64,000 bases of DNA from Centipeda infelix ATCC 43532 (GCF_000234095.1 NZ_JH376800.1:239274-303273); one strand, 5' to 3'; numbered from the stretch's first letter, positions 33,813-42,974 are shown. Notes: generated by a model not told the origin, from the letters alone. Made by a program: numbers and translations.

Positions 33813-35204
33813 ATGTATCATAAGGGACGCGGGCGGCGTACGTTTGCGGTGTTGGCTTTGAGCACGGCACTTTTCCTGCCCCTGCACGCGAATGCGATGA
33901 GCCTTACACTCGCGGATGCAATCCGGATGGCACTCGCCGCGAATACGGGCCTGCGTGTCACGCAGACGGGTGAGCGGTCTGCCGATGCCACATTAAAACA
34001 GGTACGCGGCAGGAACAGCATTGCAGCAGAGGCGTCCGACACCCTGCGTACGAGCAAGACACGAGATGAGGATGCACAGGCGAGCAATGCGCTCTCACTC
34101 TCTGCGCGTCTGCCGCTCTATAGCGGCGGTGCGAACGAGGCGAATATCGCAGCGGGTGAACTCGGCGCACGTGCGGCGCGCCTCACCACCGAGCGCGCGC
34201 GCGAGGATCTGAAATACGAGGTGACTGCCGCCTACTGGGATGCCGTGGAGGCAGGGAAAAAGATCGAGGTGCAGCGGGACACCGTAAACAAATACGATGC
34301 ACACCTAAAGAATGTCACTGCTCTTTACGAGGCGGGGGCACAGGCAAAGATCGACGTGCTGCGCTCCTCTGTGGAACTGTCGAATGCACGGCAGGAGCTC
34401 ATTCGCGCCGGGAATACCTATGAGGTGAGCCTCGCAGCACTGCGGAATCTGCTGAATATCAGCCGCACAGAGCCGCTGACACTCACGAGCGACGTCGCGT
34501 ATCAGCCGTTTGAGACCACGATGGAGAACTGTATTTCATATGCGAACCGCAGTCGCCTCGATCTGGCAGAGGAGCGGATGAAGGTGCAGCAGAAAGAGCT
34601 TGCCGTCAAAAGCGCACGGGCAGGGAAGAAACCCTCCGTCAGTCTCACACTCGGCACGGGGCTCTCGAGCCAGTTCCAACCGCGTCATGATACGAGCTCA
34701 GATGTGTCCGCCTCCGTTGGGGTCAGCTGGAACATCTTTGACAGTGGTGTTACGCGTGGGGCGATTGAGGCGGCGGAGGCGGAGCGTGACATTGCCCTGC
34801 TGACGCTGAAAAAGGCGGAGGAGACCATTGATCTGAATCTCCGCAAGGCGTATCTCAATATGCGCGAGGCAGAGCAGCGGTTTACCGCGACGGGGGATGC
34901 GGTACGTCAGGCACGCGAGGACTATCACATCGCGAATGAACGCTACCGTGCGGGCGAGGGCATTCTCCTCGACATCATCGATGCGCAGACGGCGCTTGCT
35001 GCGGCGGAGACGAATGCGATCAGTGCGCGCTATGACTACGCACGCTATCGCGCACAGGTCGAGAACCTGATGGGGACAGAGCTGACGGACAGCGAGCGTG
35101 CGGCGGCAGAGAGGCTTCCCGCTGTGACCGCAGAGGAACGTGCTGCAGCACAGGCGGCATACATTGAGGGCGGTACGGATGCTGCTGCGAAGGCGGTGAA
35201 GTAA
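33813..35204 (+). CDS. TolC-family outer-membrane efflux protein
   Basis: The 463-residue product has a signal peptide ending near LFLPLHANA. It has two outer-membrane-efflux repeats of long helices, each recognisable by similar motifs (LTLADAIRMALAANTGLRVT near the start, DLNLRKAYLNMREAEQRF in the second half). A C-terminal low-complexity alanine-rich tail follows. An OEP channel implies an outer membrane, fitting a diderm Firmicute. The ATG at 33813 follows GGAGGAAG; the upstream in-frame ATG at 33762 is inside the hairpin region. It stands directly before macA/macB, giving a complete tripartite system. Confidence 0.92.
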   Translation: MYHKGRGRRTFAVLALSTALFLPLHANAMSLTLADAIRMALAANTGLRVTQTGERSADATLKQVRGRNSIAAEASDTLRTSKTRDEDAQASNALSLSARLPLYSGGANEANIAAGELGARAARLTTERAREDLKYEVTAAYWDAVEAGKKIEVQRDTVNKYDAHLKNVTALYEAGAQAKIDVLRSSVELSNARQELIRAGNTYEVSLAALRNLLNISRTEPLTLTSDVAYQPFETTMENCISYANRSRLDLAEERMKVQQKELAVKSARAGKKPSVSLTLGTGLSSQFQPRHDTSSDVSASVGVSWNIFDSGVTRGAIEAAEAERDIALLTLKKAEETIDLNLRKAYLNMREAEQRFTATGDAVRQAREDYHIANERYRAGEGILLDIIDAQTALAAAETNAISARYDYARYRAQVENLMGTELTDSERAAAERLPAVTAEERAAAQAAYIEGGTDAAAKAVK

Positions 35205-36311
35205 ATGAAACGTGGCAAAATTATCGGCATCGGCGCACTGGCGGCAGTGCTGGTCGCGGGCGGTGTGTATTGGTACATGGAGTCGAGCGCGGCGGAAAAG
35301 ACGGCACAGGCCGTTGAGACCGTTGCTGTGCAGCGCATGGACATCAAGTCGACCGTTGAGGCAACAGGGACGATTCGCCCCGTGGACTCCGTGGAGGTCA
35401 GCTCCAAGATCACCGCACGCATCAACTCTGTTCTCGTCAAGGAGAACGATACGGTCACGGCGGGGCAGGTGGTTGCGACGCTCGACGGCAAGGACTACGA
35501 GGCGAAGCGCGACCAGGCGCAGTATCGCGTGACGAATACGCGTGCGAAGTACAACCGCATGAGCTATCTCGAAAGCATCGGCGCGAAGTCCAAATCCGAC
35601 CTCGAGGATGCGGAGTACAACTACGATACGGCGCAGTCGACACTTGAGGAAGCAAACTCCGACGCAAACGAGACGATCATCACCGCGCCGATTTCGGGCG
35701 TTGTCGTGGGCGAACCGAAGACGGCGGGAACGATGGCAGTGCAGGGCTCGGACAATCCAACCGTCATCATGCGCATCGCCGACCTTTCGAAGAAGCAGAT
35801 CAAGGCGAAGGTGGACGAGACCGACATCGGAAACATCCGCATCGGGCAGGAGGCGACGTTTACCGTCGATGCCTTTACGGACAAGAAATTTACGGCACGC
35901 GTCTCGAAGATCTCGCAGACCGATGTGACGAACAGCTGGGACACGAGCTCCTCCTCCTCGTCTACCTCATCGAGCACGAGTGTCATCTACTACTATGTGA
36001 CCCTCGATGTGGACGATCCGGAGAATCTGCTCCTGCCCGCGATGACGGCACGCGTCGTCATCAACACGGCGGATCGGAATGACGCACTCGTCGTACCGCT
36101 CTCCACGCTCAAGACGGACGCAGCGGGCTCCTATGTCCTCGTCCTGCAGGAGGATGGCACGCAGGAGACGCGCTACGTGGAGACAGGCATCTACAGTGAT
36201 GAGTATGTCGAGATCCTTTCGGGGCTCAGTGAGGGGGAGCGCGTCGTCAGCACCTACACGGCAAAGATCGTCCCGATGAGTATGCAGGCGGGCGGCCCGC
36301 CGCCGTTCTGA
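35205..36311 (+). CDS. periplasmic adaptor subunit (MacA/HlyD family)
   Basis: The 368-residue membrane-fusion protein has an N-terminal membrane anchor (IIGIGALAAVLVAGGVYWYM). The barrel-sandwich begins VEATGTIRPVDSVEVSSKIT, then a short helical hairpin (about 105-150) and the second lipoyl half ITAPISGVVVGEPKTAGTMA. A beta-barrel and membrane-proximal domain follow. A serine/threonine-rich insert lies near residue 245 (TSSSSSSTSSSTS). It bridges MacB in the inner membrane to the TolC-like channel. Its start abuts the stop of the channel gene. Confidence 0.93.
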   Translation: MKRGKIIGIGALAAVLVAGGVYWYMESSAAEKTAQAVETVAVQRMDIKSTVEATGTIRPVDSVEVSSKITARINSVLVKENDTVTAGQVVATLDGKDYEAKRDQAQYRVTNTRAKYNRMSYLESIGAKSKSDLEDAEYNYDTAQSTLEEANSDANETIITAPISGVVVGEPKTAGTMAVQGSDNPTVIMRIADLSKKQIKAKVDETDIGNIRIGQEATFTVDAFTDKKFTARVSKISQTDVTNSWDTSSSSSSTSSSTSVIYYYVTLDVDDPENLLLPAMTARVVINTADRNDALVVPLSTLKTDAAGSYVLVLQEDGTQETRYVETGIYSDEYVEILSGLSEGERVVSTYTAKIVPMSMQAGGPPPF

Positions 36312-36326
36312 TACGGGGGGATTTCG

Positions 36327-37046
36327 ATGGAACAAAAAGAAGTGCCCTCGACCATCCGTCTGCACGGCATCCGCAAGCTCTACCGCATCGGCGGCGAGAC
36401 GCTTGCCGCACTCGACGGCATCGACCTCGATATTCGGCGCGGTGAGTTTGCCGCGCTCATGGGACCGTCAGGTTCCGGCAAATCGACGCTTATGAACATC
36501 CTTGGCTGCCTCGACCGTCCGAGCGCGGGATCGTATCTGCTTGACGGCGCGGAGGTCGCGGGACTCAGTGACGATGCACTCGCCGCGACGCGCAACAAGA
36601 AGATCGGCTTTGTCTTTCAGAATTTTAACCTGCTCCCGCGCATCTCCGCCCTCGACAACGTCGCCCTGCCCCTCGTCTATGCGGGGGTGAGGCGGCACGA
36701 GCGCACAGAGCGGGCGCAGGAAATGCTCGCAGCCGTAGGGCTCTCCGATCGTGGGGCGCATCTGCCGAACGAGCTTTCGGGCGGACAGCGGCAGCGTGTC
36801 GCGATTGCCCGCGCCCTCGTGAACGATCCGCACATCATCATGGCGGACGAACCGACGGGCAACCTCGACACGAAGTCCACGCAGGAGATCATGGACATCT
36901 TTGAGCGGATGCACGAGAAGGGACACACGATCATCCTTGTCACGCACGAGCCGGAGATCGCCCTGCGTGCCTGTCGTCAGCTCCTCGTACGTGACGGCAG
37001 GATTATGCGCGATGAGGGGAAGGGGGTGGTGATGGATGTTGTTTAA
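36327..37046 (+). CDS. MacB-type ABC transporter ATP-binding protein
   Basis: The 239-residue ATPase has Walker [16 protein letters not shown]-loop FQNFNLLPR, signature [16 protein letters not shown], Walker [13 protein letters not shown] and H-loop VTHEPE. It belongs to the LolD/MacB group. Here ATPase and permease are separate polypeptides rather than the fused E. coli MacB. GGGGGG precedes the ATG; the 3' end overlaps the permease gene by 11 nt. Confidence 0.95.
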   Translation: MEQKEVPSTIRLHGIRKLYRIGGETLAALDGIDLDIRRGEFAALMGPSGSGKSTLMNILGCLDRPSAGSYLLDGAEVAGLSDDALAATRNKKIGFVFQNFNLLPRISALDNVALPLVYAGVRRHERTERAQEMLAAVGLSDRGAHLPNELSGGQRQRVAIARALVNDPHIIMADEPTGNLDTKSTQEIMDIFERMHEKGHTIILVTHEPEIALRACRQLLVRDGRIMRDEGKGVVMDVV

Positions 37047-38250
37047 GGAATGTTTCGGCATGGCGGTGAACGCCCTGCTCGCGAACAAGCTCCGCTCCCT
37101 CCTCACCATGCTCGGCATCATCATCGGCGTGGGGGCGGTCATTGCCATGGTCTCCATCGGTATGGGCGTGCGTACGAGCGTCGCGGACTCCTTTGCGAGC
37201 CTCGGCTCGAATATGCTCATCGTCATGCCCGGCTCTGCGAACACGGGCGGTGTGCGCGGCAAGGCGGGCTCGCGCAAGTCACTGAAATACGACGATGCGA
37301 AGGCGATTGAGAGCAAGATCAAAGGGATTGACTACGTGTCTCCCTCGGTCTCCGGTGCCTATCAGGTCGTGAACGGGAATCTCAACTGGAATACGACGGT
37401 GGAGGGCGTTACACCCGAGCTGATGCAGATCCGCTCACTCAAGGTCGAGAACGGGTCGTTCATCACCGCAAACGATATGGCAAAGCGCAGCCGTGTCGCC
37501 GTCATCGGACCGACTGTCGCCTCGAATCTCTTTGGGACGGAGAACCCCATCGGCAAGAACATCCGCATCCACAATCAGCCGTTCAAGGTCATCGGACTGA
37601 CGGCGGAGAAGGGACAGTCCATCGGGCAGGATCAGGACGACGTGATCTATATCCCAATCACGACGGCACAGGAGCGTATGCTCGCCATTACATACGTCCA
37701 AGCCATCAACATACAGGTATCGAGTCCCGAGCGGATGAATCAGGTGCAGGCAGACGTTGAGAATCTGCTGCGTCAGCGGCATCATATTCGTCACGGGGCA
37801 GAGGACGATTTCACCGTGCGCAATATGACGAGCCTCATGGAGAGCTTTACGGAGAACACGAATATGATTACGCTGCTCCTTGGATCGATCGCGGGCATCT
37901 CGCTGCTCGTCGGCGGCATCGGCATCATGAACATCATGATGGTCTCCGTCACCGAGCGCACGCGTGAGATCGGCATCCGCAAGGCACTTGGCGCGACCTC
38001 CTCGAACGTGCTCATGCAGTTCATGATCGAGTCCATGGTTATCGGCATTGTCGGCGGCGTGATCGGCATCACGCTCGGCGTTTCCCTCTCCAAAGCAATC
38101 GGCGCGTTTGGCGGGCTTACCACTACCATCGAGATCCTGCCGATCCTCGTCTCGTTCTCCTTTGCCGTTGGCATCGGACTTTTCTTCGGCATCTACCCCG
38201 CCCGCAAGGCGGCACGGCTGGATCCCATCGACGCGCTCAGGTATGAATAA
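37036..38250 (+). CDS. MacB-type ABC transporter permease
   Basis: The 404-residue product has TM1 ([20 protein letters not shown]), a large periplasmic MacB domain (residues about 50-270) and three C-terminal helices. These include [20 protein letters not shown] and [16 protein letters not shown], the FtsX-like signature, and it ends in [18 protein letters not shown]. Acting with the adaptor and channel encoded upstream, it would export peptides, macrolide-like compounds or lipoproteins; the substrate is not readable. Confidence 0.95.
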   Translation: MLFKECFGMAVNALLANKLRSLLTMLGIIIGVGAVIAMVSIGMGVRTSVADSFASLGSNMLIVMPGSANTGGVRGKAGSRKSLKYDDAKAIESKIKGIDYVSPSVSGAYQVVNGNLNWNTTVEGVTPELMQIRSLKVENGSFITANDMAKRSRVAVIGPTVASNLFGTENPIGKNIRIHNQPFKVIGLTAEKGQSIGQDQDDVIYIPITTAQERMLAITYVQAINIQVSSPERMNQVQADVENLLRQRHHIRHGAEDDFTVRNMTSLMESFTENTNMITLLLGSIAGISLLVGGIGIMNIMMVSVTERTREIGIRKALGATSSNVLMQFMIESMVIGIVGGVIGITLGVSLSKAIGAFGGLTTTIEILPILVSFSFAVGIGLFFGIYPARKAARLDPIDALRYE

Positions 38251-38261
38251 GTATAGAAAAA

Positions 38262-38309
38262 CCACGATAAATGCCTCCTCCGTTTGTAACGAGGAGGCAT
38301 TTATCGTGG
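38262..38309 (+). terminator. very strong hairpin after the MacB operon
   Basis: CCACGATAAATGCCTCCTC (38262-38280) pairs perfectly with GAGGAGGCATTTATCGTGG (38291-38309), 19 bp with a 10-nt loop. No T-run follows, so it may act as an RNA 3'-end stabiliser, a pause site or a protein-binding palindrome rather than a simple intrinsic terminator. Confidence 0.55.
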
Positions 38310-38319
38310 TGGTATATTA

Positions 38320-38371
38320 GCTTCCCCCGTCGCGACGGGGGAAGTGGCGAGCGTAGTGAGCCGATAGGGGC
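38320..38371. repeat. REP-like palindromic unit
   Basis: CTTCCCCCGTCG (38321-38332) and CGACGGGGGAAG (38333-38344) form a perfect 24-bp palindrome. TGGCGAGCGTAGTGAGCC and GATAGGGGCAC follow. Read in reverse it matches the units at 26938-27073 in order and content. Confidence 0.65.
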
Positions 38372-38383
38372 ACTACTTTATAT

Positions 38384-38728
38384 CTACTTATTGATAATCA
38401 GCGCCATAAAGACGAGATCCTCGGTCTCGGAGGCGTTGGCGATGGCGTGTACCTCACCGTCGCCGCAGAACGTCGTCGTGCCGGGGCCGATCTCGATCTC
38501 CGTGCCGTTGTCGTTGTAACGTGCACGTCCCAAAAGAATGTGATAGGTCTCCGTATTGCCTTCGTGCTTGTGTACGCCCATCGATGCGTGCGGGGGGATC
38601 GTCACACGCGCGTACATCGCACATTTGCCGTCGAGCTCAGTCGGACTGAGCAGCTTCTGAATGTGGATCGTACCGTTACCGCCAAAGCGCTTCTCGGCAT
38701 CGATGTGCTCGGATTCGATGATTGCCAT
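38384..38728 (-). CDS. cupin-domain protein
   Basis: The 114-residue single-domain cupin has a metal-binding motif around MGVHKHEGNTETYHILLG (two His, a Glu and a later His) and a second motif PGTTTFCGDGEVHAIAN. Such small cupins are sugar isomerases, dioxygenases or ligand sensors; this one cannot be narrowed. The start at 38728 follows AAGGAGA. It is divergent from the ElyC-like gene and lies next to the REP unit. Confidence 0.85.
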   Translation of the reverse strand: MAIIESEHIDAEKRFGGNGTIHIQKLLSPTELDGKCAMYARVTIPPHASMGVHKHEGNTETYHILLGRARYNDNGTEIEIGPGTTTFCGDGEVHAIANASETEDLVFMALIINK

Positions 38729-38742
38729 AAATGAACTCTCCT

Positions 38743-38771
38743 TTGTAATTCGACACAGATTCTGATAGAAT
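38743..38771 (+). promoter_or_regulatory. promoter of the ElyC-like/MATE pair
   Basis: TTGTAA (38743-38748), a 17-nt spacer and TAGAAT (38766-38771) on the plus strand, 79 nt before the ElyC-like start, overlapping the cupin gene's 5' region. Confidence 0.55.
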
Positions 38772-38849
38772 GGAGAAGCGAAGAACACGGTAAGACGTGT
38801 CTCGCTATATATTCTAAATATTCGCGATGGAGGCGTATTTTCCTTTTTT

Positions 38850-39608
38850 ATGATCTATATTTTGAAATTCGGCGCGGCGTGGATTCTGCCGCCGGGGATC
38901 TTTATTCTCGCGATGATTGGAATCACTGGTTATCTTTGGAAAAAACGACACCAACATCGTGCGGCGGGGCTGCTCGCCGCCCTTTCGCTTGCACTCTATC
39001 TGCTCTCCATCGGTGCCGTCTCGGATCGGCTGATGGGAAGCCTTGAGCAGACGTATGAAGTGCCGGCGCATCCCGAGGGAGACGTGATTGTCATGCTCGG
39101 CGGCGGAGCGATTGCAGATGTGCAGGATGTGGACGGCGTGGGGATGCTCGCGCAGAGCCCGTCCTCACGGCTTCTTACAACGCTGCGTCTGCATCGTCTC
39201 TACAACCTGCCGATCCTCCTCTCGGGCGGACAGGTGTTCAGCGATACGGGCTCGGAGGCGGAGATCGCACGGCGCGTTCTCCTCTCACTCGGTGTGCCCG
39301 ATGAGATGATCTATGTCGAGGGGCGCAGCCTTACCACGGGGCAGAACGCACGCTATTCGGCAGAGATTCTGCGGCGTAATGGGTTCACGCATCCGATTCT
39401 CGTGACCTCGGCGTTCCACCTGCCGCGTGCCGTGCTCTATTTTGAAAAGGAGGGCTATGCGGTTACGCCGTATCCTGCCGACTTCATGGTGAGCGGCAAT
39501 CCGCAGATATATCTCATCAAATTCGCACCGAATGTGAATGCTCTCTATACGAATACATATTTCCTCCAAGAGAAGCTGCGCATCTTCGTGACGAGGTATC
39601 TCGAATGA
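38850..39608 (+). CDS. YdcF/ElyC-family membrane protein (DUF218)
   Basis: The 252-residue product has two N-terminal helices (LPPGIFILAMIGITGYLW and a helix near residues 40-58). A DUF218 domain follows: DVIVMLGGGAIADV, LPILLSGGQVFSDTGSEAEI, LTTGQNARYSAEILR and HPILVTSAFHLPRAVLYFEK. ElyC and SanA relatives affect envelope polysaccharide or peptidoglycan precursor supply, but their chemistry is unsettled. It overlaps the MATE gene by 4 nt (ATGA). Confidence 0.88.
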   Translation: MIYILKFGAAWILPPGIFILAMIGITGYLWKKRHQHRAAGLLAALSLALYLLSIGAVSDRLMGSLEQTYEVPAHPEGDVIVMLGGGAIADVQDVDGVGMLAQSPSSRLLTTLRLHRLYNLPILLSGGQVFSDTGSEAEIARRVLLSLGVPDEMIYVEGRSLTTGQNARYSAEILRRNGFTHPILVTSAFHLPRAVLYFEKEGYAVTPYPADFMVSGNPQIYLIKFAPNVNALYTNTYFLQEKLRIFVTRYLE

Positions 39609-40948
39609 CAAAGAATATGACGGAGGGTGAGCCCACACGGCTCATCTTCTTTTTCGCACTGCCGCTTGTTGCGGGCAATATGATGCAGCAGCTCTACGCC
39701 TTTATTGACACGCTCATTGTCGGGCGTTTCCTCGGGGTCAATGCGCTTGCGGCGGTTGGCTGTACGGGAAGCCTCATGTTTCTGACACTCGGTTTCATCA
39801 TGGGATTCTGCACAGGTGTTACGATCTACACGGGCCAGCGTTTTGGCGCGGGCGACCATGCGGGGGTGCGGCAGAGTGCGGCGGCGTGCATCCTGCTCGG
39901 TGTGGCGTTGGTACTCACGTTGACGGCGATTGTCCTGCCGCTCACGCGAACGCTGCTCATTCTGATGGAGACACCGCCCGAGATCATGGATGGGGCGTAT
40001 GACTTCATCTCGATTGTCTTTGCGGGGCTTGTGATTTTTCTCCTGCTCTATCTGCAAAACTGCCTGATTCGCGCGCTCGGCGACAGTAAGATGCCGACGA
40101 TTTTGCTCGCCGTTACGCTCGGCATCAACATCGTACTCGAGCCGGTTGCCATCCTCGTGCTCGGCTGGGGCATTCCAGGCGCGGCGCTTGCAACGGTTTT
40201 CTCGCAGGGCATTGGTGCGCTCCTCTTTTGGATCTATATTCGGCGACGTGTGCCCGCGCTGCATACACGCTGGGCAGATTGGAAGCCCGATCGTTCCGTT
40301 CTTATGGCGCATTTGCGTATGGGACTGCCGATGGCGTTCCAGTCCTCTGTTATTGCCATTGGTGCGATCATCGTGCAAGTCGCGCTGAACAATCTCGGTG
40401 CACTGCCCGTTGCAGCGTATGCAGCGACGCAGAAGATCGATGCTGTTGCCGTCATGCCTATGCTCTCGTTCGGCTATGCCATGGCGGCGTACACGGCGCA
40501 GAACTACGGTGCACAGAAATATGAGCGCATCCGCATGGGTGTGCGCGCATGCCTCAAAATGTCGATGGCGTTTGCCGTCGGCATAGGCATCCTCCTGATT
40601 GCGTTCGGCACATTCTTCCTGGAGCTCTTTGTCGGTGCCGATGCGGCGGGCGCGGAGGAGGTCATTGCCTACGGGCACACCTATCTCGTTGTTACTGGCT
40701 CGACCTACACCATCCTCTCGCTCCTGCTTGTCTACCGCAATGTATTGCAGGGTCTCGGGCAGAGTGTCATACCGACCATTGCGGGCGTGATGGAGCTCAT
40801 CATGCGTGCGGTTGCAGCCATCTTCCTCTGCAGTTCACTCGGCTTCCTCGGCGCGTGCATGGCATATCCCCTCGCGTGGATCGGCGCAGCGATTCCTGTC
40901 GTACTTGCCTATCTCTGGACGGAGAAGACCTTGCGGCACGAGTCCTAA
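39605..40948 (+). CDS. MATE family efflux transporter
   Basis: The 447-residue product has about 12 predicted helices in two halves, with the MatE start (PTRLIFFFALPLVAGNMMQQ, LYAFIDTLIVGRFLGVNALA). It also has the second-half counterpart GLPMAFQSSVIAIGAIIVQV and the AAYAATQKIDAVAVMPMLSF stretch. Family members export drugs, flavins or metabolites using Na+ or H+ gradients. It is translationally coupled to the ElyC-like gene. Its TAA stop is the first triplet of a repeat element. Confidence 0.93.
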   Translation: MTKNMTEGEPTRLIFFFALPLVAGNMMQQLYAFIDTLIVGRFLGVNALAAVGCTGSLMFLTLGFIMGFCTGVTIYTGQRFGAGDHAGVRQSAAACILLGVALVLTLTAIVLPLTRTLLILMETPPEIMDGAYDFISIVFAGLVIFLLLYLQNCLIRALGDSKMPTILLAVTLGINIVLEPVAILVLGWGIPGAALATVFSQGIGALLFWIYIRRRVPALHTRWADWKPDRSVLMAHLRMGLPMAFQSSVIAIGAIIVQVALNNLGALPVAAYAATQKIDAVAVMPMLSFGYAMAAYTAQNYGAQKYERIRMGVRACLKMSMAFAVGIGILLIAFGTFFLELFVGADAAGAEEVIAYGHTYLVVTGSTYTILSLLLVYRNVLQGLGQSVIPTIAGVMELIMRAVAAIFLCSSLGFLGACMAYPLAWIGAAIPVVLAYLWTEKTLRHES

Positions 40949-41050
40949 GGAAGCACTGATAAATTCAGTCCCGCCATCTTAGCGCATCTTTTTTGCCCGC
41001 TTTTTGTCGGCAAATCCTCCACATAGCTTTGGCTATGCGTCCGATTTGCC
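40946..41050. repeat. TARGGAAGC-family element with internal hairpin
   Basis: It starts TAAGGAAGCACTGATAAATT (40946-40965), the same end as the 18474-18578 element; the TAA is the MATE stop codon. Further in, GGCAAATC (41009-41016) pairs with GATTTGCC (41043-41050) and CATAGC with GCTATG, a structured stem. No clear right-hand inverted repeat was found, so it is truncated or a longer variant. The 41051-41130 remainder before the next gene holds nothing recognised. Confidence 0.55.
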
Positions 41051-41142
41051 TCCTCAATCGGACGAAATGCATTCAGTATATCATGCGAGAGGGGAGTTGC
41101 CTGTGGTAGCCCCTCTTTTCATCCATCGGAATGGGGGAAATC

Positions 41143-41991
41143 ATGGAAAAAAGTTATCAGCTCGGGCTCTACGAAAAGGCCATGCCGGGGACGCTCACAT
41201 GGTACGAGAAGCTGACCGCCGCGAAGGAGGCGGGGTTTGACTATGTGGAGATGAGCATCGACGAGACGGACGAAAAGCTCGCACGTCTCCATATGAGCAC
41301 GGCAGAGATGGAGGAGATCCGTATCGCCATGCGCGAGACGGGGATGATGTTCGGTTCAATCTGCCTCAGCGGACACCGTAAATATCCGCTCGGCGATCCC
41401 GATCCTGCAAAGCAAACGCGAAGCATGGAGATCATGGAGGATGCAGTGGGGCTTGCCGCCGCGCTTGGTATTCGGACGATCCAGCTTGCGGGCTACGATG
41501 TCTACTATGACGAGGGCTCTGTGGAGACGCGTGCAGCATTTGCACGCAATCTCGTGAAGTCTGTGCTGTTGGCGGCTTGTGGCGGCGTACAGCTCGGCTT
41601 TGAGACGATGGAGACACCGTTTATGGACACGGTTGAAAAGGCGATGCACTACGTCGATCTTGTGCGCTCTCCCTACCTCGGTGTTTATCCCGACAGCGGC
41701 AATCTGACGAACGCGTCGCTTATTTACGGAAAAGGTGTTTTGGATGACATGGAGATGGGGCGCGGGTACATGGTCGCACTCCATCTGAAGGAAACCGTGC
41801 CAGGCAAGTATCGGGAAATCCCATTCGGTATGGGGCACGTTGACTTCGCCGCCATTGCAAAGAAGGCGTGGGAGCTGGGGGTGCGCCGCTATGTTGGTGA
41901 GTTCTGGTATACGGGGAACGCGGACTGGAAGGGAGACCTTGTATTTGCGAATGCATTCCTGCGCCGCGTACTCGATGCGGCGGCAGAGTAG
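41143..41991 (+). CDS. L-ribulose-5-phosphate 3-epimerase (UlaE/SgbU family)
   Basis: The 282-residue TIM-barrel sugar-phosphate epimerase of the xylose-isomerase-like fold converts L-xylulose 5-phosphate to L-ribulose 5-phosphate in L-ascorbate/L-gulonate-type pathways. Visible signatures are YEKAMPGTLTWYEKLTAAKE, FGSICLSGHRKYPLGDPD, the metal Glu in LGFETMETPFMD, and MVALHLKETVPGKYREIPFG. The ATG at 41143 is chosen because GGGGGAAA lies just before it; the ATG at 41131 overlaps that site. It pairs with the 4-epimerase gene 133 nt downstream, so the two act in sequence towards D-xylulose 5-phosphate. Confidence 0.92.
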   Translation: MEKSYQLGLYEKAMPGTLTWYEKLTAAKEAGFDYVEMSIDETDEKLARLHMSTAEMEEIRIAMRETGMMFGSICLSGHRKYPLGDPDPAKQTRSMEIMEDAVGLAAALGIRTIQLAGYDVYYDEGSVETRAAFARNLVKSVLLAACGGVQLGFETMETPFMDTVEKAMHYVDLVRSPYLGVYPDSGNLTNASLIYGKGVLDDMEMGRGYMVALHLKETVPGKYREIPFGMGHVDFAAIAKKAWELGVRRYVGEFWYTGNADWKGDLVFANAFLRRVLDAAAE

Positions 41992-42003
41992 GGAGGGAAA
42001 CAC

Positions 42004-42111
42004 ATGCTGAAAAGCTCGAGTTCCTGCACTACGTCCACACGGGCAAGGGGCATCATCACGACGAACCGCGAGATCGACAAGATCGCGCACTATGAACTGA
42101 CCAAAGACTGA
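42004..42111 (+). CDS. 35-codon ORF between the two epimerase genes, probable remnant
   Basis: It has a good Shine-Dalgarno (GGGAGG) and an ATG at 42004, and runs 35 codons to TGA at 42109-42111, 13 nt before the 4-epimerase start. The C-terminal half ([14 protein letters not shown]) reads like natural protein, while the first half is Ser/Thr-rich. A different frame over the first half reads [19 protein letters not shown], also protein-like. A frameshifted remnant of a third sugar gene is therefore possible. I cannot name the family. Confidence 0.35.
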   Translation: MLKSSSSCTTSTRARGIITTNREIDKIAHYELTKD

Positions 42112-42124
42112 GGAGAGGAACAGT

Positions 42125-42823
42125 ATGCTGGAACAACTCAAGGAGCAGGTCTACGAGGCGAATATGCTCCTGCCGAAACATCATCTCGTGACATTCACAT
42201 GGGGAAACGTGTCGGGCATCGACCGTGAAAAGGGCCTTTTCGTCATTAAGCCGTCGGGTGTGGAGTACGATGCGATGAAGCCATCGGACATGGTCGTTGT
42301 CGATCTCGACGGCAAGCGCGTCGAGGGCGATCTTAACCCATCGTCCGACACAGAGACACATCGTATTTTCTATCAAAAATTCCCGAACATCGGCGGTGTC
42401 GTGCACACGCATTCGCGGTGGGCAACCCTCTTCGCACAGGCAGGACGCGGCGTGCGTGCCTATGGAACGACGCACGCGGACTACTACTACGGCGAGATCC
42501 CATGCACGCGCGACATGACTGAGGAGGAGATCAAGAGTGCCTACGAGTACAACACAGGCGTGGTTGCTGTCGAACGTTTTGAAAAGGCACATCTGAATCC
42601 CGACCATATCCCCGCTGTTCTCGTCAAGAATCACGGACCGTTCTGCTGGGGCAAAGATCCCTTTGATGCCGTGCACAACGCCGTCGTCCTCGAGGAGGTC
42701 GCCATGATGGCGTTCCACACCGAAATGCTCACACCGGGCGTACAGGCGATCCAGCAGACCCTGCTTGACAAACACTTCCTGCGCAAGCACGGTGCAAACG
42801 CCTACTACGGGCAGAAAAAGTAA
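42125..42823 (+). CDS. L-ribulose-5-phosphate 4-epimerase (AraD/UlaF/SgbE family)
   Basis: The 232-residue class II aldolase-fold enzyme interconverts L-ribulose 5-phosphate and D-xylulose 5-phosphate. Substrate and zinc sites are intact: [20 protein letters not shown], zinc ligands in [32 protein letters not shown] and [22 protein letters not shown] precedes the ATG. With the 3-epimerase it feeds the pentose phosphate pathway. No kinase, 3-keto-gulonate-6-phosphate decarboxylase or transporter for the upstream sugar is next to it. Confidence 0.95.
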   Translation: MLEQLKEQVYEANMLLPKHHLVTFTWGNVSGIDREKGLFVIKPSGVEYDAMKPSDMVVVDLDGKRVEGDLNPSSDTETHRIFYQKFPNIGGVVHTHSRWATLFAQAGRGVRAYGTTHADYYYGEIPCTRDMTEEEIKSAYEYNTGVVAVERFEKAHLNPDHIPAVLVKNHGPFCWGKDPFDAVHNAVVLEEVAMMAFHTEMLTPGVQAIQQTLLDKHFLRKHGANAYYGQKK

Positions 42824-42841
42824 CACACATACGAATCATCC

Positions 42842-42868
42842 AAAGAGCAGAGCAAGTCTGCTCTTTTT
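42842..42868 (+). terminator. rho-independent terminator
   Basis: AAAGAGCAGA (42842-42851), loop GCAAG, TCTGCTCTTT (42857-42866) with TT following. It ends the epimerase operon. Confidence 0.85.
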
Positions 42869-42881
42869 GTATTGCCAACGG

Positions 42882-42974
42882 CTTTATTGGGGCGATGATC
42901 CGTATAACAAAGAGCGTGCTGCTGCGAGCGCTTACGAACGTGAAAAGCCGCGTGGTTTTGTTCGCTTCAAGTAA
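42882..42974 (+). pseudogene. possible 3' end of a lost gene
   Basis: After the epimerase terminator an open frame gives WGDDPYNKERAAASAYEREK and ends PRGFVRFK at TAA (42972-42974). It is natural-looking charged protein sequence with no start signal. It is directly followed by a terminator of its own (42982-43019). The pattern suggests the tail of a deleted gene. No family recognised. Confidence 0.35.
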
